From contig MLPZ01000011.1 of NCBI GenBank assembly GCA_001885315.1, positions 1 through 64,000 on the forward strand: 64,000 nucleotides of DNA, given 5' to 3'. Below, one piece after another: positions 43,188 through 51,737 of the stretch. The notes beneath the pieces were generated by a model. It was not told the DNA's origin and searched no databases. It saw only the letters and a program-made list of their open reading frames with translations. Position numbers and translations under genes: made by a program. Within the stretch, counting starts at the first letter, position 1. The number at the start of each line of letters is the position of its first letter. Source of the stretch: Treponema sp. CETP13 (GTDB taxonomy: Bacteria > Spirochaetota > Spirochaetia > Treponematales > Treponemataceae).

Positions 43188-43826
43188 TTACCGAATGTCT
43201 TCCAATTTTGTACAAGTTAATTTTACTGCTTTTTCGACATCTTCTAAAGAAATTCCTGTAATCTTACAAGTAACACGTCGTTTTGTTGAATCGTCTGACT
43301 CGAAGGTTCCCAAAGAAACTATATTTCCCCCCATTTCAGCTATCTGAGCTGATAAACGAGCTATTTGTCCTGGTTTCTCTTCTAACAATGCAGTTACACG
43401 AACTCCTTCATGCCGAGCACCAAACATATCAATAAATACATGAAACAAATCTTTTACTGTAACAATACCAACAAGCAAATCACCCTTCATAACTGGTAAA
43501 CAGCCAACACCTTCATCAGCCATAATACGAGCTGCTTCTTCGACAACTTCTGTTTCTTTTACTGTATGTACTTTTTTAGTCATGATTTTTTCTGCTTTGA
43601 GTTTAGAAAGTAAATAGCTAACCTCATAAACATCTAACGATGTTGCAGAAGATGGCGCTGCAGAATCGAGATCTTTTTTTGTAATAATCCCAACAAGCCT
43701 ATCATTATTATCTAAAACAGGTAACTTCCCGACTTTCTCTTTTTTCATAAGAGCACTTACTTCGTTAACAAAAGTATTTGGATGAACATACAAAGGATTT
43801 CTTTTCATTACATTAGCAATAATCAT
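43188..43826 (-). CDS. CBS-pair and ACT domain protein (AcuB-like)
   Basis: The 212-residue protein has two CBS domains (first about 5-60, second about 78-135, with KIMTKKVHTVKET and GVGCLPVMKGDLLVGIVTVKDL) and a C-terminal ACT domain (about 142-212, VRVTALLEEKPGQIARLSAQI). CBS pairs bind adenine nucleotides and ACT domains bind amino acids, so it is likely a sensor. AGGAGG precedes the ATG, which lies one base after the livF stop region. As the last gene of the liv operon it may monitor branched-chain amino acids; this is inference. Confidence 0.85.
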   Translation of the reverse strand: MIIANVMKRNPLYVHPNTFVNEVSALMKKEKVGKLPVLDNNDRLVGIITKKDLDSAAPSSATSLDVYEVSYLLSKLKAEKIMTKKVHTVKETEVVEEAARIMADEGVGCLPVMKGDLLVGIVTVKDLFHVFIDMFGARHEGVRVTALLEEKPGQIARLSAQIAEMGGNIVSLGTFESDDSTKRRVTCKITGISLEDVEKAVKLTCTKLEDIR

Positions 43827-43827
43827 T

Positions 43828-44544
43828 TTAGCCTCCTAAATAAGCTTTTTTTATAGCAGGATCTGAAGCAATTTTTTTTGCTTCACCACTCTTTATAATA
43901 AACCCTGTTTCTAGTATATAACCATGATCAGCAATTTTTAAAGCTTTAAATGCATTTTGTTCTACAAGCAAAATTGTTGTACCTTGTTTATTTATTTTTT
44001 GAATTATGGCAAATATTTCATCTACTAGGATAGGTGCAAGTCCCATAGAAGGTTCATCTAGTAATAATAGATCTGGTTTAGACATTAAAGCCCTCCCCAT
44101 TGCAAGCATTTGTTGTTCACCACCAGACAGCGTCCCTGCCAATTGTTTTGATCTTTCTTTTAATCGCGGGAACAATTCAAACACCCATTCATAATCAGAA
44201 CGTACATTTTCTTTATCTTTTCGGGTATAAGCCCCCATCTCTAAATTTTCCATTACAGACATATTGGAAAAAACTCTACGTCCTTCGGGAACATGAACTA
44301 GACCAGACTTTACAATAGTATCTGGTTTAGAATTAGTAATATCTTCACCTTTAAATATAACCTTTCCACTGGATTTTTTTATTATATTTGAAATTGAATG
44401 AAGCGTGGTTGTTTTCCCAGCCCCGTTTGAACCAATAAGAGTTATAATTTCACCTTTGTTTACATCAAACGAAATTCCTTGAAGAGCCTTTATTGCACCA
44501 TAGGAAACTGTTAAATCTTCCACATGTAACATTGAATTAGACAT
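43828..44544 (-). CDS. livF: branched-chain amino acid ABC transporter ATP-binding protein LivF
   Basis: A 238-residue ABC ATPase: Walker A GSNGAGKTT, signature LSGGEQQMLAMGRAL, Walker B LLLLDEPSMGLAP and a switch histidine-type region near LLVEQNA. The short form and GLVHVPEGRRVFSNMSVMENLEMGA are characteristic of LivF. GAGGAGG six bases upstream fixes the ATG at 44544; the frame continues to 44562 only through a TTG. The ATG overlaps the livG stop by eight bases. Confidence 0.93.
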   Translation of the reverse strand: MSNSMLHVEDLTVSYGAIKALQGISFDVNKGEIITLIGSNGAGKTTTLHSISNIIKKSSGKVIFKGEDITNSKPDTIVKSGLVHVPEGRRVFSNMSVMENLEMGAYTRKDKENVRSDYEWVFELFPRLKERSKQLAGTLSGGEQQMLAMGRALMSKPDLLLLDEPSMGLAPILVDEIFAIIQKINKQGTTILLVEQNAFKALKIADHGYILETGFIIKSGEAKKIASDPAIKKAYLGG

Positions 44545-45340
44545 CTGTAGCCTCCTCACCAAGATACGCTTTTATAACCTCTGGATTTTTCTGAATCTCA
44601 TCAGGAATCCCTTCTGCTATAATTCTACCATAATTAAGTACAATAAGTCGTTCACAAATACCCATAACAAGATGCATATCATGTTCTATCAATAAAATTG
44701 TTACATTAAATTTCTTTCTAATCATAGCAATTAATTTCATTAATTCATCTGTTTCTTGAGGATTCATTCCTGCAGCTGGTTCATCAAGCAAGAGCAATTG
44801 AGGTTTCGAAGCAAGCGCTCGACAAATTTCTAATTTTCTCTGTTGTCCATACGGCAAGTTTGCTGCTTTTTCATGAATTTTATCTTCCATCCCGAAAATT
44901 GATAGCAAGTCTTCAACCTTTTCTGTCATCCGCGCCTCATCTCGCCTAAAAGCTGGAGTTCTAAGTAAGACATCCCATGGATGTATTTTTCTATCAGAAT
45001 GCAACGCAATACGAATATTGTCTTCTACAGACAATTTTGAAAACAAACGAATATTTTGAAAAGTTCTTGAAATTCCTATCAAATTTAATTTTGCAGGAGT
45101 TTTCTTACCTATTTTTTGTACATGATCTTTCTTATCCCAATAATCTATCTCTCCATCTGTTGGACAATAAACACCAGAAAGCATATTAAATACAGTTGTT
45201 TTACCAGCACCATTTGGACCAATAAGGCCAACTAATTCACCTTGGTGAATTTTACAATTAAAATTATCAACAGCTTTTAATCCACCAAAAACAATGGAAA
45301 GATCACAAGCTTGAAGAACAACTTTTTTTTCATTATTCAT
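44537..45340 (-). CDS. livG: branched-chain amino acid ABC transporter ATP-binding protein LivG
   Basis: A 267-residue ABC ATPase: Walker A GPNGAGKTT, the LivG-type ISRTFQNIRLFSKLSVEDNI, signature LPYGQQRKLEICRAL and Walker B LLLLDEPAAGMNP. It pairs with LivF to power uptake. GGGGAGG precedes the ATG at 45340, and the eight-base overlap with the livM end (ATGAATAA) is the same arrangement as feoA/feoB. The longer frame to 45355 is rejected. Confidence 0.93.
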   Translation of the reverse strand: MNNEKKVVLQACDLSIVFGGLKAVDNFNCKIHQGELVGLIGPNGAGKTTVFNMLSGVYCPTDGEIDYWDKKDHVQKIGKKTPAKLNLIGISRTFQNIRLFSKLSVEDNIRIALHSDRKIHPWDVLLRTPAFRRDEARMTEKVEDLLSIFGMEDKIHEKAANLPYGQQRKLEICRALASKPQLLLLDEPAAGMNPQETDELMKLIAMIRKKFNVTILLIEHDMHLVMGICERLIVLNYGRIIAEGIPDEIQKNPEVIKAYLGEEATDV

Positions 45341-46397
45341 TGCTATCCTCCCCACTATTTACATTTGCTGTTTTTGCATTTTTTGAAAAAAAAGATTTAA
45401 TAAATGTTGGTATATTTTTGAAGAATCCAGGAATTCCATCCCACAATTTTACAAAAGATAATTCTCGTTCCCCTAAAAGACCTTGAGGTCTAAACAACAT
45501 AACTAATATTAAGATTAATGGATAGATTACCATTCTAAAATCTTTTAAGAATCGTAATATTTCTTGTAAATAGGTTAAAACAAACGCTGCAAGTACGGCA
45601 CCAGTCATAGAACCCATACCACCTAAAACAACATAGATTAAATCATAAATACTATAAATCCATCCTGACATTTCTGGTTTTATAAAGCCAATAAAAGGGG
45701 CGTATAAAGCACCACCAATACCACCTACAAAAGCAGCGATGACAAATCCAATCATTTTATATTTAAAAACCCCAATTCCACTTGAATTGGCAGCTATTTC
45801 ATCCTCTCTGACAGCAAGAATTGCTCGTCCATATGTTGACTTTTGCCAGTTATGCCATAAAACAATTATAAGAGTTAGCACTCCCACTATAATAAAATAA
45901 GATAAGGCTGGAGAAGCACTCATCATAATGGCTCCAAGTGAAGTAAAGCGTTTTCCGTTTGCTCCACCTGTTAAACCTTTAAAATTTACTAATAAAACAC
46001 GAATAATCTCACCAAATCCAAGAGTAACAATTGCTAAATAATCACCAGAAAGTTGTAATGTCGGATATCCTATTAAAAAGCCAAAAAAAGCTGCAACAAA
46101 ACCAGCTAAAAGGATACTTACAGGCATAGGAATACCAACCGTCTCTGTCAAAATAATACACGCATATGCGCCAATTGCCATAAATCCTGCTTGACCTAGA
46201 GATAGTTGACCAGTAATTCCACAAACAATATTTACTGAAATTGCCATAATAGCATTAATCCCTCCTAGAGAGATTATTTGTGCCGTATAAGCATCTATTA
46301 TTCCATTTTTAACTAATATTCCAGGAACACAAACAATTACTACTGCAAAGCAAAAAGGAATTAACATATTTCGAAAAGTTCTATTCATTTTCATCAT
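45333..46397 (-). CDS. livM: branched-chain amino acid ABC transporter permease LivM
   Basis: A 354-residue permease with about nine hydrophobic segments. LivM features include CGITGQLSLGQAGFMAIGAYA and the cytoplasmic loop STYGRAILAVREDEIAANSSGI that contacts the ATPases, then LYAPFIGFIKPEMS. A hydrophilic C-terminal tail of about 40 residues follows. GGCGGT lies before the ATG. It sits nine bases after livH. Confidence 0.92.
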   Translation of the reverse strand: MMKMNRTFRNMLIPFCFAVVIVCVPGILVKNGIIDAYTAQIISLGGINAIMAISVNIVCGITGQLSLGQAGFMAIGAYACIILTETVGIPMPVSILLAGFVAAFFGFLIGYPTLQLSGDYLAIVTLGFGEIIRVLLVNFKGLTGGANGKRFTSLGAIMMSASPALSYFIIVGVLTLIIVLWHNWQKSTYGRAILAVREDEIAANSSGIGVFKYKMIGFVIAAFVGGIGGALYAPFIGFIKPEMSGWIYSIYDLIYVVLGGMGSMTGAVLAAFVLTYLQEILRFLKDFRMVIYPLILILVMLFRPQGLLGERELSFVKLWDGIPGFFKNIPTFIKSFFSKNAKTANVNSGEDSNE

Positions 46398-46405
46398 TGT
46401 ACCGC

Positions 46406-47305
46406 CTAAACTTTTTCGTTAATTTTTTTGCCCATAATCCCTGTTGGTTTAAAAAGCAAAATAACAATTAAAATTGAAAACGAAATTGCATCAGCAAACT
46501 GTGATGACAAATATCCTTTAGTCATAGTCTCTGCAACACCAAGTATATAACCACCAATCATAGCACCAGGGATTGAACCGATTCCACCTAAAACAGCGGC
46601 AACAAATGCCTTCAATCCAGGCATCATACCCATTAGCGGATCTATTTGAGGATAAGATGAAGCATAAAGAACGCCACCAACTCCTGCCAAAACAGCACCT
46701 ATACCAAACGTAAACGCTATTGTCTTATCTACAGAAATTCCCATAAGTGAAGCCGCATTCATATCAAATGATACAGCACGCATAGCTTTCCCTATTTTAG
46801 AATGATTAACAATAAGATTTAACCCAACCATACAAACAATAGAAGTCAACAAAACTATTAACTGAATATTTGTGATTGAGAAAAATCCTAAATTAATACT
46901 TACCGTATTAATTACAGGGAATTGTTTTGGATTTGGTCCAATAAATGGAAGAACACGAGCTCCATTTTCCAAAATCAAAGAAACACCAATTGCAGTAATT
47001 AATGAGTTAATACGAGGTGCCCCTCGAAGTGGTTTGTATGCAAAACGTTCCATTAAAAGAGCTACAACAATACAGAATAAAATTGCTACAACAAAAGCAA
47101 CAAGCATTGCAACTAGATTTGTCCCAAACGAAGATAAAATAAAATAAGCTGCATAAGCGCCAACCATTAGTAAATCACCGTGAGCAAAGTTAAGTAACAA
47201 AACGATTCCGTAAACCATGGTATATCCTAAAGCTATTAGAGCATAAATACTTCCTAGCGATAATCCATTAATTATCTGTTGTATAAAAATACTTCCGTTT
47301 TCCAC
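46406..47305 (-). CDS. livH: branched-chain amino acid ABC transporter permease LivH
   Basis: A 299-residue permease with about eight membrane segments. It has QQIINGLSLGSIYALIALGYTMVYGI at the N-terminus (the LivH hallmark region) and SKIGKAMRAVSFDMNAASLMGI, the ATPase-contact loop. The start is GTG at 47305 with AAGGAGGG upstream. It follows livK after a terminator-like hairpin, which probably lowers transport-gene expression relative to the binding protein. Confidence 0.93.
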   Translation of the reverse strand: MENGSIFIQQIINGLSLGSIYALIALGYTMVYGIVLLLNFAHGDLLMVGAYAAYFILSSFGTNLVAMLVAFVVAILFCIVVALLMERFAYKPLRGAPRINSLITAIGVSLILENGARVLPFIGPNPKQFPVINTVSINLGFFSITNIQLIVLLTSIVCMVGLNLIVNHSKIGKAMRAVSFDMNAASLMGISVDKTIAFTFGIGAVLAGVGGVLYASSYPQIDPLMGMMPGLKAFVAAVLGGIGSIPGAMIGGYILGVAETMTKGYLSSQFADAISFSILIVILLFKPTGIMGKKINEKV

Positions 47306-47392
47306 AAGCCCTCCTTACTATATTTATTATTTAAAACTTAATTAAAAAATTAACCTATTATAGCATTTATTCTTATATCGTACAGTAGTAGA

Positions 47393-47428
47393 TAAAAAAA
47401 AAGCTTCACAAAATGTGAAGCTTTTTAC
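47393..47428 (-). terminator. partial terminator between livK and livH
   Basis: The minus strand has a stem AAAAAGCTTCACA/TGTGAAGCTTTTT (47426-47414 with 47410-47398) with a 3-nt loop and a T run. It lies between livK and livHMGF, with no separate strong promoter seen after it, so read-through is assumed. Confidence 0.78.
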
Positions 47429-47444
47429 AAAAAATAGATATTTT

Positions 47445-48602
47445 TTATGGATTTACAGTAGAGTTATAAACAGGTTTTAAAGAATCCCCATCTTTAACAA
47501 TCTGCATCATTACTGCTGATTTAACAGGATTTCTGTTTTCGTCAAAAGTAAAATGTCCAGTTACATAATCTGCATCAGTATCTTTTAAAGCATCTCGTAC
47601 AGCTGTTGCATCGGCAGAACCTGCAGCTTCGATAGAATCTTTTAGCATATAAACACAGTCATAAGAAAGTGCTGCAAAGGAAACTGGAGTTGTTCCAAAC
47701 TTCTCTTTATATGCTGCAACAAATTCAATAACTTTTGGGTCTGTCGAATCTGCAGCATAATGATTTGAATAATAACCATTAAGAACTTCATCACCAGCAT
47801 GTTCTTCTATTCCACCCCATCCGTCAGCACCAATAGCAGCAACTGTAATTCCTTGTGCTCGAAGTTGTTTTGCTATAAGAGCAACTGTTTGATAATAATC
47901 TGGAAGATAAACTACATCAGGATTAGATTGTTTAATCTTAGTAATTTGAGCGTTAAAATCTTTGTCACCAGTTGCATAACTTTCTGTTGCAACAACTTGT
48001 CCACCAGCTGCTTCAAAAGCTGAAGTAAAGTTTTCTTTTAAACCTAATGAATAATCATTTTGAACATCGTAAAGAATAGCAGCTTTCTTTTTGTTAAGAT
48101 TTTCTGCAGCAAATTTACCACCAACAGTTCCTTGAAAAGGATCTATAAAGCATGCTCTAAAAATGTAATTACCAGCTTCTGTAATATTTGTTTGTGTTGC
48201 TGCAGGAGCAAACAAAAGAACTTTTTGAGCTTGTGCAAGAGAAGTAATAGCAGCAGTACAGCCAGAAGTTAAAGATCCTACTATAATATCTACACCATCT
48301 TTTACTGTTAATTTTTTATAAACACTTACAGTTTTCTCTGGAGCACCTTCATCATCTTCAGCAAATAATTCAACTTGTTTTCCCATTATACCACCATTAG
48401 CATTAATTTCATCAATTGCTAATTCGATACCATTACGAGCTTCCAAGCCATAAACAGCAACAGCACCAGTATATGGTCCGATTGCTCCAATTTTAATAGT
48501 GTCAGCTTCCTCAGTTGTATCTTTTTTAGAACAAGATACTGTAGTAAATAACAATGCCAATACACTTACTACTACAAAAATTCTTGAAAATAATTTTCTC
48601 AT
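47445..48602 (-). CDS. livK: branched-chain amino acid ABC transporter substrate-binding lipoprotein
   Basis: A 385-residue type I periplasmic binding protein. The signal peptide ends in a lipobox-like TTVSC with Cys24; spirochaetal lipoboxes are often relaxed. The mature protein starts after a charged linker with TIKIGAIGPYTGAVAVYGLEA and has the LivK-type ELAIDEINANGGIMGK. Lgt (38585) would lipidate it. AGGAG precedes the ATG. Ligand specificity (Leu, Ile, Val or another amino acid) cannot be read from the sequence. Confidence 0.92.
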   Translation of the reverse strand: MRKLFSRIFVVVSVLALLFTTVSCSKKDTTEEADTIKIGAIGPYTGAVAVYGLEARNGIELAIDEINANGGIMGKQVELFAEDDEGAPEKTVSVYKKLTVKDGVDIIVGSLTSGCTAAITSLAQAQKVLLFAPAATQTNITEAGNYIFRACFIDPFQGTVGGKFAAENLNKKKAAILYDVQNDYSLGLKENFTSAFEAAGGQVVATESYATGDKDFNAQITKIKQSNPDVVYLPDYYQTVALIAKQLRAQGITVAAIGADGWGGIEEHAGDEVLNGYYSNHYAADSTDPKVIEFVAAYKEKFGTTPVSFAALSYDCVYMLKDSIEAAGSADATAVRDALKDTDADYVTGHFTFDENRNPVKSAVMMQIVKDGDSLKPVYNSTVNP

Positions 48603-48636
48603 TATAAATATTCCTCCATAAGAATAATTTAAAAAA

Positions 48637-48665
48637 ATTATAAGAACAATTTTCCTTTATGTCTA
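48637..48665 (-). promoter_or_regulatory. livK promoter
   Basis: On the minus strand TAGACA (48665-48660), 17 bases, TATAAT (48642-48637). The leader is about 28 bases and includes the livK ribosome-binding site. Confidence 0.7.
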
Positions 48666-48769
48666 TAGTTAAAGAGCTATACTTTACTTTTAATATATAT
48701 TTTTAAGCAATACTGTAGCTAAAAAAACATCTAATTTGTCCAAATATTGCAAAAAATATGCAAAAATTC

Positions 48770-48826
48770 AATTTAAAAAAAAATAAAGCTACCCAGCCTC
48801 GATATAATCGTTCGTGGGCAGCTTAA
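48770..48826 (-). terminator. terminator of the tuf-S10-spc-alpha operon
   Basis: The minus strand has a 10-bp stem AAGCTGCCCA/TGGGTAGCTT (48824-48815 with 48795-48786, one G-T pair), a loop with a short inner stem, then TTATTTTTTTTT. It is the only clear terminator seen downstream of the ribosomal genes. Confidence 0.9.
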
Positions 48827-48849
48827 AATCAGTTTTTGTTAAAATAAAA

Positions 48850-49062
48850 TTATTCAGCTGATTCTTTTGCTGTTTCTGTTGCTACTGTAGCTTTTTTTGC
48901 ATTGTTTAATGCAGCATTGCATTTTTTGCAAACATTTACTTTTTTTCCATCAATTTCTACTTCATATAAAGCTTTGATGTTTTTTGTCTCACAACGAGCG
49001 CAAGTTCCGCGTCCATAATGAGGTAAATCTCTAATACCTTTTCCGCGATGGGCTTTTGACAT
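48850..49062 (-). CDS. small zinc-ribbon protein encoded at the end of the ribosomal operon
   Basis: A 70-residue basic protein with a zinc ribbon made by Cys21/Cys24 and Cys45/Cys48 and an Ala/Lys/Glu tail. The N-terminal KAHRGKGIRDLPHYGRG is Arg/Gly/His-rich, as in rRNA-binding proteins. I know no standard ribosomal protein with this sequence. GGAG precedes the ATG, nine bases after rplQ, and the operon terminator follows. The position and basic character suggest a ribosome-associated role, possibly limited to spirochaetes; that is inference. Confidence 0.85.
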   Translation of the reverse strand: MSKAHRGKGIRDLPHYGRGTCARCETKNIKALYEVEIDGKKVNVCKKCNAALNNAKKATVATETAKESAE

Positions 49063-49071
49063 AAAAAACTC

Positions 49072-49545
49072 CTATTTATCAGCTTCTGCTTTTTTGGCAT
49101 CCGCTTTTTCAGCTTTTGGAGCTGATTTTTTAGCGGTAGGTTTCTTAGCTGCAGTATCTTTTTTTGCCGGTGTTTCATCACTAGGTAATTTATAATCTAC
49201 AAGCTCAAGAATTGCCATATCTGCAGAATCACCTTGGCGAAACCCGAGTTTTAAAACACGTGTATAGCCACCATTACGTTCTGCCATTCTAGGTCCAATT
49301 TCAGTAAAAAGTTTTGCTAAAATTGCTTTATCCTGAATATATTTTGCAGCTTGTCGACGGTTATGTACCGAATCAACCTTACTGCGGGTAATAAGCTTTT
49401 CTGCAGCCTTACGTACTTCTTTAGCCTTAGCTTTTGTAGTCGTAATTCTTTCATATCTGAAAAGCGATGTAACCATATTGCGTGACATTGCACGACGATG
49501 TGCTGTTGTCCGCGAAAGGGCATTAAAACCTGATCTATGATTCAT
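49072..49545 (-). CDS. rplQ: 50S ribosomal protein L17
   Basis: A 157-residue protein. The first 118 residues match L17 ([19 protein letters not shown], then [27 protein letters not shown]). A low-complexity Lys/Ala/Pro tail of about 38 residues extends beyond the usual length and is probably disordered. The start lies inside the last codons of rpoA, with AAGGAAG upstream, so translation is coupled. L17 binds 23S rRNA near the exit tunnel. Confidence 0.96.
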   Translation of the reverse strand: MNHRSGFNALSRTTAHRRAMSRNMVTSLFRYERITTTKAKAKEVRKAAEKLITRSKVDSVHNRRQAAKYIQDKAILAKLFTEIGPRMAERNGGYTRVLKLGFRQGDSADMAILELVDYKLPSDETPAKKDTAAKKPTAKKSAPKAEKADAKKAEADK

Positions 49546-50590
49546 TTGATTCTTCCTTCTGCGTGGTAATATTTACAGCATTTTTCAAATGACTGTAGTC
49601 TGTCATTCCAAGATTTAAATTCCATTCAAGGAGTTTTTCTTTTATTTCTAACAGACTTTTTTTACCAAAGTTTCTTGTTTTAGCAATATCTTCTTCTGTT
49701 TTTTTAGTTAACTGCCCAATTGTGCGAATGTTCGCATTTTTAAGACAATTAGAAGAACGAACAGAAAGTTCTAATTCCTCAACAGGAGTACTAAGAAGTT
49801 GACGAATTCTTTCATCACCCTCATTTAGACTATCATCCATGTCAACATCACTATCGTTAAAGTTTACAAAAATTGAAAAATGATCTTTAGCAATTTTTGC
49901 AGCTTCAACAAGCGCATCATCAGGACTTATACTACCATCAGTCCAAACTTCAATAATAAGTTTGTCATAATCATTTCGCTGTCCAACCCTACAAGGTTCA
50001 ATAGAATATTTTACCTTAGGGATAGGTGTAAAAATAGCATCCATTGGAATTGTACCAACAACTTCAATATAATGCTCATTTACTTCAGCAGGTACATATC
50101 CCCGTCCAAGATCAACTTGAACTTCGAATTCTAAGTGTGCTGCTTCCATCATTGTAAAAACATGCATATCTTTTGTCATTACTGACAATTGATCTCCACG
50201 GTCAAACATATCACTTGTAACTTTACCGGGACCTTTAAATTCAAATAGGAATGTATCCTGTTCAACATCATCGGGAAGCCGCAAGCGAATCTGTTTCATA
50301 CTATTCAAAACTTCTAATGCATCTTCAACTACATTCGGAATAGATTCGAATTCACTTGAGATAACATGAGGTACTTCGTCAGCATCATAGGATGTAATAC
50401 GTACAGATGTAATTGCATATCCTTGAATAGAAGATAACAAAACTCTTCGTAAAGTATTGCCAACAGTTGTACCAAAACCTGGCTCAAATGGATAAGCTGT
50501 AAACTTTCCATAATTTGGGCTAGTTTCTATATGCTCAAACGTAATCCCTTTGGGTTTCTTAAATCCTTTAAGCAGATTTTTGCGGGCCAT
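49535..50590 (-). CDS. rpoA: DNA-directed RNA polymerase subunit alpha
   Basis: A 351-residue subunit. The N-terminal assembly domain has [20 protein letters not shown]. The C-terminal domain has [23 protein letters not shown] and the helix-hairpin-helix [12 protein letters not shown] that binds UP elements, consistent with the A-tract before the rRNA promoter. AAGGAG sets the ATG at 50590; the longer frame to 50644 would run into a leader hairpin. It is slightly longer than usual because of an acidic linker ([14 protein letters not shown]). Confidence 0.96.
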   Translation of the reverse strand: MARKNLLKGFKKPKGITFEHIETSPNYGKFTAYPFEPGFGTTVGNTLRRVLLSSIQGYAITSVRITSYDADEVPHVISSEFESIPNVVEDALEVLNSMKQIRLRLPDDVEQDTFLFEFKGPGKVTSDMFDRGDQLSVMTKDMHVFTMMEAAHLEFEVQVDLGRGYVPAEVNEHYIEVVGTIPMDAIFTPIPKVKYSIEPCRVGQRNDYDKLIIEVWTDGSISPDDALVEAAKIAKDHFSIFVNFNDSDVDMDDSLNEGDERIRQLLSTPVEELELSVRSSNCLKNANIRTIGQLTKKTEEDIAKTRNFGKKSLLEIKEKLLEWNLNLGMTDYSHLKNAVNITTQKEESNES

Positions 50591-50597
50591 CCAGACT

Positions 50598-50697
50598 CCT
50601 TTATAAAAGGTTAGCTCTTTCGAGCTGTCCATTGTAATTTTCAAAGCATTTACACCGAATACAAGTGAGATAGTCTCAACTTAACCGGTGCTTTGAA
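50598..50697 (-). promoter_or_regulatory. structured leader of rpoA in the place of rpsD
   Basis: In transcription order there is a long stem TTCAAAGCA/TGCTTTGAA (50697-50689 with 50648-50640) containing an inner hairpin; then AGCTC-GAAA-GAGCT (50626-50613), a stem closed by a GNRA tetraloop; then CCTTT-TAT-AAAGG (50610-50598), whose 3' arm includes the rpoA Shine-Dalgarno. In many bacteria rpsD occupies this position. Translational control of rpoA is inferred. Confidence 0.65.
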
Positions 50698-50728
50698 CCA
50701 TGTGAAAATTTGTTATAACAAATTTTTC

Positions 50729-51109
50729 CTACATTCGACGTGTTTTTCGTGGTCGACAACCATTGTGAGGAATTGGTGTTACATCAGAAATTGATCTAAC
50801 ATTTAATCCCATTGTTCCTAAAGAACGAATAGCTGCTTCCCGTCCTATTCCAGGACCTTTAACGAAAACATGTACATCACGTAAACCATAACTTTGAGCT
50901 TTTTGTACAGCAAGCTCTGCTACAGATTGAGCGGCAAATGGAGTTGATTTTTTAGCTCCACGAAAGCCCAGCCCACCAGATGATGCCCATGAAAGAGCAT
51001 TCCCTTTAAGATCTGTAATAGTTATGATTGTATTATTGAACGTTGCTTGAATATAAACGTTACCTTCGTAAACGCTTTTCTTCTCTTTACGTTTCTTAAC
51101 AGTTGCCAT
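50729..51109 (-). CDS. rpsK: 30S ribosomal protein S11
   Basis: A 126-residue protein of usual length. It contains [21 protein letters not shown] and [17 protein letters not shown], and ends [10 protein letters not shown] with the RPRKxRR motif of S11. It forms part of the 30S platform near the Shine-Dalgarno helix. It follows rpsM by 15 bases and is separated from rpoA by a structured gap of 138 bases. Confidence 0.97.
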   Translation of the reverse strand: MATVKKRKEKKSVYEGNVYIQATFNNTIITITDLKGNALSWASSGGLGFRGAKKSTPFAAQSVAELAVQKAQSYGLRDVHVFVKGPGIGREAAIRSLGTMGLNVRSISDVTPIPHNGCRPRKTRRM

Positions 51110-51124
51110 AATTAGCTCCTCCGC

Positions 51125-51490
51125 TTATTTCTTTTTACCTGCAACGGTTTTTTTCTTACCTTTGCGAGTTCGAGCATTTGTAGATGTACGCTGTCCACGT
51201 ACAGGCAAACCTTTTCTATGTCGGAGACCACGATAGCAACCAATATCCATTAAACGTTTGATATTTAGACCAATCTCACTTCTGAGACGACCTTCTACTT
51301 TAAAGTCACTGTCTATTATGGAACGAAGACTTCCTATTTCCTCTTCTGTCAAATCGTTCATCATTCTATTAGGTTCGACTTTAGATTTTGTGCAAATATC
51401 ATTTGCAGCAGAACGACCGATACCATAAATATACGTCAATGCAATGTTGACATGTTTGTTAGGGAGATCAACTCCCGCAATTCGAGCCAT
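51125..51490 (-). CDS. rpsM: 30S ribosomal protein S13
   Basis: A 121-residue protein. It starts [25 protein letters not shown] and has the H2TH region and the C-terminal [22 protein letters not shown], both typical of S13. AAGGAG six bases upstream fixes the ATG at 51490; the frame to 51535 runs into rpmJ and is rejected. S13 sits in the 30S head and contacts the P-site tRNA. Confidence 0.97.
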   Translation of the reverse strand: MARIAGVDLPNKHVNIALTYIYGIGRSAANDICTKSKVEPNRMMNDLTEEEIGSLRSIIDSDFKVEGRLRSEIGLNIKRLMDIGCYRGLRHRKGLPVRGQRTSTNARTRKGKKKTVAGKKK

Positions 51491-51500
51491 CAGTTTCTCC

Positions 51501-51614
51501 TTAGCCTTGTCGTTGCTTATGCTTTGGGTTTTCACAAATGACGCGAACTACTCCGTGACGTTTGATAACCTTACATTTGTCGCAAATCGGCTTTACGCTG
51601 GTTCGTACTTTCAT
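51501..51614 (-). CDS. rpmJ: 50S ribosomal protein L36
   Basis: A short gene of 37 codons. The translation begins [20 protein letters not shown] and ends in NPKHKQRQG. The C-x2-C ... C-x4-H pattern binds one zinc, so it is the Zn-containing C+ form. CCGGAGGGATT precedes the ATG. It lies between secY and rpsM, the usual place in the spc/alpha junction. Confidence 0.96.
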   Translation of the reverse strand: MKVRTSVKPICDKCKVIKRHGVVRVICENPKHKQRQG

Positions 51615-51647
51615 TGTAATCCCTCCGGGATATTCAAAGTGTTAGAC

Positions 51648-51684
51648 ACCGAATTATAGCACATCGTAATGATGACAATTCGGT
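51648..51684 (-). promoter_or_regulatory. hairpin and extended -10 element between secY and rpmJ
   Basis: ACCGAATT (51648-51655) pairs with AATTCGGT (51677-51684), with a small inner stem. The minus strand also reads TGC-TATAAT (hexamer about 51659-51654) inside the right arm, an extended -10 promoter that could add transcription of rpmJ-rpsM-rpsK-rpoA-rplQ. Whether it acts as promoter, processing hairpin or both is undecided. Confidence 0.5.
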
Positions 51685-51737
51685 ATCCTCCTATTAAACA
51701 CTATTTTACAAACTTATTCTATAGCTTACACAAAAAA

